From Bacteroidales bacterium UBA1757 (lineage in GTDB: Bacteria; Bacteroidota; Bacteroidia; Bacteroidales; UBA1402): DNA of 18,950 nucleotides. Shown piece after piece: positions 7,394 to 14,333 of this stretch (within the stretch, counting starts at the first letter, position 1; each line of letters opens with the position of its first letter). The DNA lies in assembly GCA_002315625.1 (NCBI GenBank), contig DCHH01000130.1, positions 1,722-20,671 of the forward strand, written 5' to 3'. The translations under genes and the position numbers were made by a program. A model generated the notes under the pieces. It saw only the letters and a list, made by a program, of their open reading frames with translations. It did no database searches and was not told where the DNA came from.

Positions 7394-8602
7394 CTATTTG
7401 ATACCCAGCGCTTTGCGGATATTGGCGGGGACAGCGTCCTTGTGGACAAGAATGTTGATGGTCTTGTAGGCCACAAACGCTTCAGTCACATACCAGGTTC
7501 CTTTGTATTTGCTTTTGGTGCCCCAGGAATTCTTAACCATGAAATAAGGCTTTCCGTTCTGGTCTTGAGCAATACCATAGATAAGCATACCGTGGTCGTC
7601 GGTGGTCTCCCAGTTGTCGAACCCGGTCTGACGTATTTCTGGAGTGATTTCAATTTCATCGCAAGGCTTTGCCAGAAGCTTGTCAATCTTCTCCTCACGT
7701 TTCATTTTCACCCAACGGTTCATATCCGAGCCGGTCAGGTCGGCAGGAGTCTTGTCCGGGTCAACAACCACTCCAATACCGTCACGGGTAAAACCGGGCT
7801 CGCTGACGTCTGCTCCCCAGGCCACCGTGTAGCCTTTGTCGATGGCATAACGGATTACACTCATAAGCTCGTCAAGCGTGAGGTTGTACGACATTCCCCA
7901 GCGCCAGTTATCCTGAATTTCAATAGCAAACTGACTGTGAAGCGGATGATGAGTGAAAGAGGTAAGTGACACATAATCATCCATATCCAGACCAAGACTT
8001 GCAGCAAAAGTCTGCGGAGTATAAGACTGTCCCCTGTAAGTGAATGTCTCGGGACACTCACCGATATAGGTGTCATAAATAGCCGAAAGCCCATTCTTCC
8101 AGACTGGAGTCAGCTTCTTGAGATTCCCCTTGGCCAGCGCATTGACATATCCTTCAGCCACGCGGTCCAGTTCACCGTGGTTGGGAAGCGTGTCGCCGTA
8201 TAGATTGCCGGGCATCAGCTCCTGCGGCACAATGCCGTAATTCTTAAGACAATAGACAGCATCGTAGAAACTGCCGCCGGGAGAAAAAGAGATGTCACCA
8301 TGAAGCCTTATACTCGCTTCGGCACGGTCTTCCATAGTCTTGTGAACCAAGAACATTTCAGCCAGGTCGTATTCACCCTTACCGAGACGAAGCAGTTCCG
8401 ACTCAAAGAAACCCAGTGATGAAAAGCTCCAGCAGGTCGATGAACGGTTCTGGTCTTTAACGGATGTAATGGGATTCTCCTTGATAGTAGCAAACACGAA
8501 CCCCTCTTCACGGACGGAATCCGGAGCATTCAGAGAATCCTGTGCATTCAGAACGGGCAATCCCATACAGACCAGCAGTGACAATACAATCAATTTCTTC
8601 AT
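7394..8602 (-). CDS. Exported C1B-type cysteine peptidase, bleomycin-hydrolase/PepC-like
   Basis: 402 aa with a type I signal peptide ending at about LNA|Q (residue 20). The papain-fold catalytic set is complete: oxyanion Gln51 and nucleophile Cys57 in KDQNRSSTCWSFSS, His337 in DDHGMLIYGI, and Asn358 in KNSWGTK. The spacing and the long insert between Cys and His match the C1B bleomycin hydrolase/PepC aminopeptidase family rather than classic papain. The role is probably periplasmic or surface trimming of peptides; the substrate is unknown. Classic family members are cytosolic hexamers whose C-terminal residue sits in the active site. This secreted form keeps a short C-terminal extension after the Asn, ending in Lys. 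It has its own promoter, divergent from nfo, and converges on rpiB at a shared terminator. Confidence 0.9.
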   Translation of the reverse strand: MKKLIVLSLLVCMGLPVLNAQDSLNAPDSVREEGFVFATIKENPITSVKDQNRSSTCWSFSSLGFFESELLRLGKGEYDLAEMFLVHKTMEDRAEASIRLHGDISFSPGGSFYDAVYCLKNYGIVPQELMPGNLYGDTLPNHGELDRVAEGYVNALAKGNLKKLTPVWKNGLSAIYDTYIGECPETFTYRGQSYTPQTFAASLGLDMDDYVSLTSFTHHPLHSQFAIEIQDNWRWGMSYNLTLDELMSVIRYAIDKGYTVAWGADVSEPGFTRDGIGVVVDPDKTPADLTGSDMNRWVKMKREEKIDKLLAKPCDEIEITPEIRQTGFDNWETTDDHGMLIYGIAQDQNGKPYFMVKNSWGTKSKYKGTWYVTEAFVAYKTINILVHKDAVPANIRKALGIK

Positions 8603-8623
8603 AGTTTATTCGGTTGATATCCG

Positions 8624-8655
8624 CAAAGATAACCACTTCCTCACACTTACACAAA
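8624..8655 (-). promoter_or_regulatory. Promoter of the C1 peptidase gene
   Basis: On the minus strand TTTG (8655-8652) is followed after 20 bp by TATCTTTG (8631-8624), a full match to the Bacteroidetes consensus. The ATG is at 8602, giving a leader of about 15 nt. The promoter faces away from the nfo promoter, with about 10 bp between the two -33 elements. Confidence 0.82.
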
Positions 8656-8663
8656 TAAAAGTG

Positions 8664-8694
8664 TTTGACCAAAGCACAAATGTTTCTATTTTTG
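8664..8694 (+). promoter_or_regulatory. nfo promoter
   Basis: TTTG at 8664-8667, a 19-bp spacer, then TATTTTTG at 8687-8694, a full consensus match. The ATG of nfo follows at 8717. Confidence 0.82.
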
Positions 8695-8716
8695 CGGTAG
8701 TAAAAAACAGACTCAA

Positions 8717-9601
8717 ATGAAATACATAGGTGCACACATAAGTGCTTCTGGCGGGGTCGAGAATGCTCCGCTCAATGCCCACGCAATCGGGGCTACGGGA
8801 TTTGCCCTTTTCACAAAGAACCAGAAACAATGGGTCTCCGCACCTCTGTCGGCCAAGAGCGTCGATCTGTTCAAAAAATACTGTGAGGAATTCGGATACG
8901 TTCCCGCCTCCGTCCTGCCCCACGACAGTTACCTTATTAATCTTGGTCACCCCACCGACGAAGGGCTCCAGAAATCCCGCGAGGCATTTACTGACGAAAT
9001 GACCCGCTGCCAGCAGCTCGGTCTCGACCGCCTGAACTTCCACCCGGGCAGCCACCTGAACGCAATATCGGTCGATGAATGCCTGTCGCGCATCTCCGAC
9101 TCCATAAACCTCTCACTGGAAAAGACCGAAGGGGTGACGGCCGTAATCGAAAACACAGCCGGACAGGGTTCCAACCTCGGTTTCCGTTTTGAGCATCTTG
9201 CACAAATCATAGACAAGGTTGAAGACAAGACAAGGGTAGGCGTCTGCATAGACACCTGTCACGCATACGCTGCAGGCTACGACTGGAGAAGCTTCCAGAG
9301 CCGTAACGACGAGCAGTCACTCTTCAACGACTACTCTCAGGACTACGATGCCCTGTGGGCCGATTTCGACCGGATTGTAGGTTTGAAATACTTGAGAGGA
9401 ATGCACCTGAACGATGCAAAGAAACCTGTCGGTTCAAGAGTTGACCGCCACGATCCTCTCGGTGACGGAACAATTGGAATTGAGGTATTCCAACGCCTTA
9501 TGTCAGACCCAAGACTGAACGACATGCCATTCATCCTGGAGACACCTGAACCCGACCGCTGGCCCCAAGAAATTGCTTCACTCCTATCCTGGACCAGATA
9601 G
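8717..9601 (+). CDS. nfo: Deoxyribonuclease IV (AP endonuclease)
   Basis: 294 aa. A base-excision-repair enzyme that incises DNA 5' to abasic sites and removes 3' blocking groups, using a trinuclear zinc centre. The sequence is strikingly close to E. coli Nfo. All nine metal ligands of that enzyme have counterparts: His69, His109, Glu145, Asp179, His182, His230, Asp243, His245 and Glu275. Signature segments include LPHDSYLINLGHP, FHPGSH, ENTAGQGSNLGF, CIDTCHA and GMHLNDAK. Relative to E. coli there is an extra stretch of about 14 residues (roughly 191-208) before the FDRIVGLKYLRGMHL segment. It has its own divergent promoter. Downstream hairpins separate it from the convergent xylan operon. 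Cytoplasmic; identification is secure. Confidence 0.98.
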   Translation: MKYIGAHISASGGVENAPLNAHAIGATGFALFTKNQKQWVSAPLSAKSVDLFKKYCEEFGYVPASVLPHDSYLINLGHPTDEGLQKSREAFTDEMTRCQQLGLDRLNFHPGSHLNAISVDECLSRISDSINLSLEKTEGVTAVIENTAGQGSNLGFRFEHLAQIIDKVEDKTRVGVCIDTCHAYAAGYDWRSFQSRNDEQSLFNDYSQDYDALWADFDRIVGLKYLRGMHLNDAKKPVGSRVDRHDPLGDGTIGIEVFQRLMSDPRLNDMPFILETPEPDRWPQEIASLLSWTR

Positions 9602-9609
9602 CATTCCAA

Positions 9610-9640
9610 CAAAATAAAATCAGGCGTGGAACACGCCTGA
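9610..9640 (-). terminator. Terminator of the xylan-degradation operon
   Basis: TCAGGCGTG (9620-9628) pairs perfectly with CACGCCTGA (9632-9640) around a 3-nt loop. On the minus strand the stem is followed by TTTTATTTTG (9619-9610), so it reads as an intrinsic terminator for the GH43 gene side. On the plus strand the trailing sequence is A-rich, so it is less convincing for nfo. Confidence 0.75.
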
Positions 9641-9646
9641 AATAAA

Positions 9647-9717
9647 GACAGCCTCACTGCCCGACCCGTCTATAAAAACGGTAATACCCCCAAAAACCAT
9701 CAGGCAGTGAGGCTGTC
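9647..9717. repeat. 15-bp perfect inverted repeat with 41-nt loop
   Basis: GACAGCCTCACTGCC (9647-9661) and its exact reverse complement GGCAGTGAGGCTGTC (9703-9717) flank 41 nt that contain a minor CCGT/ACGG pairing. It sits 18 bp past the last xylan-operon stop. On the minus strand it is followed by TTTATTT, so a long-loop terminator or mRNA 3'-end stabiliser is plausible. An interspersed repeat element is the alternative. Confidence 0.7.
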
Positions 9718-9734
9718 ACAATTCAAACAAATGA

Positions 9735-11168
9735 CTATTCCTTTCTAAGACTCCACTTCGAATTGTCCGAAGAGAAATCATACGGAGCTAGAATAGGCGA
9801 GCTGTCTGCTATTGCATACAGGCAGAGAGTAGGATTCGACTTCGGTATAATACGGAAGGTTCCGTCAATCAACTGCTCGATGCGCCAGAGCTGGCTGTCA
9901 GCACCTGTAAATTCAGTAGAAGTCTCAACACCAAGCTTTTCAGTGGCAGTCAATATACGGTCGGTGCCGTCGATTGCAATCTTGAAGTATGGATTTGAGA
10001 GATAACCGCCGGCTTCAGGCACTGCGGTAATCGCCCAGCGCTGGTGAGGACGTGACATGTAGTCGCCCAGACGGACTCTGATATTTCCCGAAGGCCATGA
10101 ACCGGCAACCTCTTCCAGAGTCTGGTTTGGCAGGGGCGAAACCGGAGCGTTTCCATCCATACCGAACCAGCCGGCCCTCTGCTGCTGACCGCGAATGTAG
10201 TCAACGGCAATCTCAAGGGCATAGCCATGACGCTCAGACTGAATCTGGTAAGTCCCTTCTTTGAACTGTTCGCCGGCAACGGGCCAACCGTTCTTCCAGA
10301 GAAGAGGACGGACAGCCAGTACGCTGCGACCGCTGCGCTCGAAGTCAGCCTCCCAGTGGAATGACATAATCTCGACACCCTCGTCAATGATAGTACGGCC
10401 GAAGTGACCGGCACCGACAGCACGACGCTCACCGTTGATGACCATCTTGCCGCCACCCTGGAACATATCGCGTCCGACATTGTCAATGTAGGGGCCGACA
10501 ACCATCTTGCTGCGTCCGCAGACAATGTTGTAGGTTGAGTTCACACCGTCGCAGCAGGTGCCATGAGTTCCAAGAAGGTAGTAGTAGCCATCGTGATAGA
10601 TGATGTCAGATGCCTCGCAGTCGATTGCGATATCAATAGCCTTGTTGCCGTCCTTGCGTTGGCCCGTTGCAGGGTCAAGCTCGACAACACGGATGTTACC
10701 AAAATAGGTACCGTACGACAGCCACAGACGGCCGTCCGGTTCCATGACGAGACCGGCATCGATGGCATCGCAGTCCTCATCACCATCCGAGAAAGCCACT
10801 TCGACAGGCTCAGAGTAGCGAAAGAGAGGAGATTCGGGGTCAAGTGTGGCATTCCACATGGTCAGAACGCGACCGTTGTGACCACCACCAAGCCCGCCAC
10901 CTGTAGCACTGTAGGCTACAAGGTATCTGTCACCGATTTTCATTACATCGGGAGCAGCGCCGCCGCCGGGACGGACCGGGCCGCTGTACCAGTGCCAGCC
11001 GTCAGCAGTGGCAAGTCCGCCGCCGCCCGTACCAAAAGTGTACCACTTGCCGTCACACTCTGCCAGTGTCGATGGGTCGTGAATATAGGGATTGCCAGAC
11101 TGGGCAAAAACAGAACCTGCAGCACAGACAAACAGGCCTGTCAAAAGGTATTTGCTGATATTCTTCAT
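9735..11168 (-). CDS. GH43 glycosidase with C-terminal ricin-type beta-trefoil (CBM13-like)
   Basis: 477 aa with a signal peptide ending at about VFA|Q (residue 23). The five-bladed propeller of family GH43 spans about 25-300. Predicted catalytic residues are Asp31 (IHDPST, base), Asp137 (AIDAGL, pKa modulator) and Glu185 (DCEASDI, acid). THGTCCDGVNSTYNIVCGRS (201-220) and GAGHFG (252-257) mirror the STY and GPGH segments of endo-arabinanase-like GH43 subfamilies. Residues about 303-477 carry QxW-like motifs (HQRW, SQLW, NSKW), typical of a ricin-type trefoil that binds sugars. It is the last gene of the xylan operon, 5 bp after the preceding stop, so translation is probably coupled. Exact specificity (arabinanase, arabinofuranosidase or xylosidase) cannot be fixed by eye. 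The enzyme is exported. Confidence 0.87.
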   Translation of the reverse strand: MKNISKYLLTGLFVCAAGSVFAQSGNPYIHDPSTLAECDGKWYTFGTGGGGLATADGWHWYSGPVRPGGGAAPDVMKIGDRYLVAYSATGGGLGGGHNGRVLTMWNATLDPESPLFRYSEPVEVAFSDGDEDCDAIDAGLVMEPDGRLWLSYGTYFGNIRVVELDPATGQRKDGNKAIDIAIDCEASDIIYHDGYYYLLGTHGTCCDGVNSTYNIVCGRSKMVVGPYIDNVGRDMFQGGGKMVINGERRAVGAGHFGRTIIDEGVEIMSFHWEADFERSGRSVLAVRPLLWKNGWPVAGEQFKEGTYQIQSERHGYALEIAVDYIRGQQQRAGWFGMDGNAPVSPLPNQTLEEVAGSWPSGNIRVRLGDYMSRPHQRWAITAVPEAGGYLSNPYFKIAIDGTDRILTATEKLGVETSTEFTGADSQLWRIEQLIDGTFRIIPKSNPTLCLYAIADSSPILAPYDFSSDNSKWSLRKE

Positions 11169-11173
11169 GTTGT

Positions 11174-14100
11174 CTATTTAATCTTGACGTTTGTAAGAGG
11201 TTGTCCGTTGCCATCAACTAAACGGAAGCAGAAATCGCTCATGCCGGGGCCGTTGATAATCGCACCGGTAACAACATTTGTACCTTTGTGGAGTGTCAGC
11301 GGGTCAGAGACCATATCGTCGCGCACCATACGGCGATCGCCGGAGAGCAGAGCAGCCTCCTCACCGTTCAGCCACCACTTGGATGCTGAATTTGACCCGA
11401 TGCTGAAGCGGACGTTCTCAATGTCGGTGTCACACTCAATAGTTGTGGTAACCCAGAAAATCACGCCGTAACGCTGCTGTCCTGTGCAAGTGGCAAAGCG
11501 GTAAAGTTTGACATTGTACAGCTGGCTGTCATATACGTGCCATGCTTTGTCCTTCTTGTTCTTTACCATCGGAGCGGGGAAAGTCTCGTTGAGATAGCTA
11601 TCGACGAAGACCGTGTTCGAGCGGTTAGGCTTCAGAATCGGGTCGTGGATGGTCCAGCGATGGACAAAGCCCTCATTGTCAGGAGTAACCGCCACAGTTG
11701 GATCAGCCGGAGCAAAATAGGTAGCCATTTGCGGAGTCCTTTCAATGACGCGGTAGTGGCCGCTCAGATGCATGAAGGCAAACAGGCGGAGCAGACCGTC
11801 GTAGTAGGCATCGAAATAGCCGTCTGCATCGGGCTTGTGCGGAGTGTTCCAGAGCTGGTCTATGAATTCGTAGCTCTTTGCGTGCGAGCAGAGCAATGAA
11901 GCTGCTGCCGAAGTGGCAATCAGACCCATTGAGTGACGCAACTTCTCAGGATAGTTACCGGCACGGATGAGCTTTTCGGGTATTGTTCCATCGACATTGT
12001 ACTGATCGACGAAACTGTCAATACCCTGACTGTAAAGGAAGTTCTGGAAGGTCTCGCCGTACTGCTGCTGCCACTGGCGGTCGCTGCATGACCAGCTGTA
12101 GTCAAGGGCAATGTTCATAGGAACGCGCCATGAATCATAGCGGAAGGCAGGAGCCAGTCCGGGCATACCACCGCGAAGCATCGTTCCGTCAAAATTGTTG
12201 GTATCGGGATTGAGTCCGGTGACTGAATTGATGCTCTTGTGCAGATATTCGCGGCTCTTGGCGGCACATTCGCGCCAGTAGGAGGCGCGGCCGTCCTCGG
12301 CATAGCGGGCCCAGATTTCATAGAAGGCCGGAATATGATAGGAAGGATCTGTAAACGGCATTCCAGGAGTGAACGCTATAAGACCACTCTTCTGGTCGAT
12401 GAGCGAAACAGTGCGCTTCTGACCCATGAACTCGGATTCGCGCGGCTGAATAGCATCGAGAATACGCTGAGCCTCTTCAAGATAGTTGATTTCACCCATA
12501 TTGCCCCAACGGTTGGAAGCAAATACAAGCGAAGTGATAAAGTAGAGTTCGCCGTCGGAGGCAGGGCCTTCAGCATTGGCTGTTCCGTCGGTCTTGCAGC
12601 TCCAGCGGAAGTAACCGGCCATGGGGCCTTCCTTCATAAGCATGTACTCCTTAGTCCAGTTCCACAGACGGTCGAATATGTCCTTGCGGTCAAACTGTAC
12701 GGCAATCATCATACCGTAGGACATGCCCTCGGTGCGGACGTCATTGTTCTTGATGTCAGAGATGTATGCCTTATCTTTGCCAACCTCAAAATAGCAGCGG
12801 TTCTTTCCAGTGAAAACGTCATTGAAAACCTCCTGCAACTTAGCCTCGACAGCTGCAGCATCATAGCCGGCCTCGACGAAAACATTGCGGTAGCTACCTG
12901 ACGAAATACCACCGTTTGAAGCAGGAATCAACGGCTGATGCTTGTTGAGGGAAATCCAATCGACCTGAGTCGGCATATTTCCATCGTTCGTAAGCACAAG
13001 TTCATAATAGCCGTTAGCCTGTTTGTTGGTCTTCAGAGAGAGGCTTGTCTCGCTGATATCGACAATCTGGCTTCTGCCCCAGAAACCTGGAGTGCTTACC
13101 CATACGTTATAATCGTCGTTCTTGATTTCGACATTTGAGTACGAAACCCATCCTCCCGGAGGAAGGACGGTCTTCCAGCCCTGGAAGTAATCGACAGTGT
13201 CGTTGTAGGCAATCGAAGCACCGCCACCGATTTTCGAATAGCGGTCCATCTGAATACGGCCGGTACCCTCGGTAACACCTACACCGCGAAGGGTAGGCTT
13301 GACCGGACGGATGCTGCCGTCGGCCTCAAAGAAGAGGCTGTCAACGCAGACGCTGCGGTTCTTGTCGAACTTGGGCGAATAGTCATTGCGATGGTAAAAC
13401 AGATACCACTGACCCTTGAAATTGATGATGGAGTGATGGTTTGTCCAGCAACCGTTGGGATGTTCCTCGAAGAATACACCCATGAACTTGTACGGGCCTT
13501 CAATCTTGTCAGCCATGCAGTAGGCCAAAACCTCGGTATTCTCGCGAGCCCAGGGGAAAGTCACATAATACTTTCCGTTGGCCTTGAACATATACGGGCC
13601 TTCGACAAGTCCCTTTGTGGGCACCTCGTCAACAGTGATGGCACCTTCCACCTGTTGCATTGGGGGAATCCGTCTGCGAATTGAGTCGGGAATGTTGGGG
13701 TTGACAGTGGGAGCCACAGTAACGAGCTTAGCATCCAGTTCCGTCCAGTTGTCTTTCAATTTGCATATTTTGATGCCGCCAGAAGGCCAAACCAGGTAAC
13801 CCTGCCCGTCATCGTCCTTGAAGATACAAGGGTCAATGCCGAACACACCGTCAATAAATTTCTCCTGAGGCACATACGGGCCTTCCGGACGGTCGGCAAT
13901 AGCCACACCGCAACGGAAACCGAAACCGCCACTTCCGGGAGCCGGAGCATCCGGAAAATAGAAATAGTACTTGCCATTGTGCTCAGCACAGTCGGGAGCC
14001 CACATTGAATATGCAGTCGGATTGCCCCATGGGACATCCTTCTGGTGAAGAATCACTCCGTGGTCGGTCCAGTTGGTCAGGTCCGTCGAGGAGAATACGT

Positions 14101-14314
14101 GGTAGTCGGCCATGCAGAACCAGTCCTTACGGGCAAAATCTTCAGGAGCTGGGATATCATGCGACGGGAACAGAAAAACGCGGTCACCCACAACCAGAGC
14201 TGACGGGTCAGCCGAGAACTGGTTGCGGATAATCGGGTTCTGAGCGAAGAGCGAAAGGCTCATCGCCACCCCGGTAAGGGCAGCGACGAGTCTGAAAGAA
14301 TTGTTCGATTTCAT
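11174..14314 (-). CDS. GH43 - CBM6-like - GH8 multidomain xylan-degrading enzyme
   Basis: 1046 aa with a signal peptide ending at about LFA|Q (residue 24). The GH43 domain (about 26-340) shows Asp36 (SADPSA, base), Asp161 (GIDPCIF, pKa modulator) and Glu238 (LVEGPY, acid). Residues about 350-458 resemble a degenerate CBM6 (GGWVSYSNVEI to VDWISL). Residues about 475-855 are GH8, similar to reducing-end xylose-releasing exo-oligoxylanases. In it RTEGMSYGMMIA carries the predicted acid Glu529, ASDGELYF carries Asp587, and RYDSWRVPMN carries Asp727 as the likely base. The last roughly 175 residues form a beta-rich domain with SKWWLNGEE, possibly galactose-binding-like. The inferred task is to remove arabinose or xylose from one side of xylo-oligosaccharides and trim xylose from the reducing end with the other module. 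It lies 19 bp after the GH10-CE1 gene. The frame is intact throughout, so this is a real fusion and not two misjoined genes. Confidence 0.88.
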   Translation of the reverse strand: MKSNNSFRLVAALTGVAMSLSLFAQNPIIRNQFSADPSALVVGDRVFLFPSHDIPAPEDFARKDWFCMADYHVFSSTDLTNWTDHGVILHQKDVPWGNPTAYSMWAPDCAEHNGKYYFYFPDAPAPGSGGFGFRCGVAIADRPEGPYVPQEKFIDGVFGIDPCIFKDDDGQGYLVWPSGGIKICKLKDNWTELDAKLVTVAPTVNPNIPDSIRRRIPPMQQVEGAITVDEVPTKGLVEGPYMFKANGKYYVTFPWARENTEVLAYCMADKIEGPYKFMGVFFEEHPNGCWTNHHSIINFKGQWYLFYHRNDYSPKFDKNRSVCVDSLFFEADGSIRPVKPTLRGVGVTEGTGRIQMDRYSKIGGGASIAYNDTVDYFQGWKTVLPPGGWVSYSNVEIKNDDYNVWVSTPGFWGRSQIVDISETSLSLKTNKQANGYYELVLTNDGNMPTQVDWISLNKHQPLIPASNGGISSGSYRNVFVEAGYDAAAVEAKLQEVFNDVFTGKNRCYFEVGKDKAYISDIKNNDVRTEGMSYGMMIAVQFDRKDIFDRLWNWTKEYMLMKEGPMAGYFRWSCKTDGTANAEGPASDGELYFITSLVFASNRWGNMGEINYLEEAQRILDAIQPRESEFMGQKRTVSLIDQKSGLIAFTPGMPFTDPSYHIPAFYEIWARYAEDGRASYWRECAAKSREYLHKSINSVTGLNPDTNNFDGTMLRGGMPGLAPAFRYDSWRVPMNIALDYSWSCSDRQWQQQYGETFQNFLYSQGIDSFVDQYNVDGTIPEKLIRAGNYPEKLRHSMGLIATSAAASLLCSHAKSYEFIDQLWNTPHKPDADGYFDAYYDGLLRLFAFMHLSGHYRVIERTPQMATYFAPADPTVAVTPDNEGFVHRWTIHDPILKPNRSNTVFVDSYLNETFPAPMVKNKKDKAWHVYDSQLYNVKLYRFATCTGQQRYGVIFWVTTTIECDTDIENVRFSIGSNSASKWWLNGEEAALLSGDRRMVRDDMVSDPLTLHKGTNVVTGAIINGPGMSDFCFRLVDGNGQPLTNVKIK

Positions 14315-14333
14315 GAAATATCCTAATTACAAA

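Noticed and set aside
7382..7402. ATCAAAT/ATTTGAT inverted repeat over the C1 peptidase stop codon, sharing a word with the proposed HTCS operator.
   Set aside because: Inverted rather than direct, at a gene end with no promoter; most likely chance in A/T-rich sequence.
10563..11471. 302-aa plus-strand ORF.
   Set aside because: Antisense shadow across the GH43 gene and the end of the GH43-GH8 gene; both real genes show full catalytic motifs.
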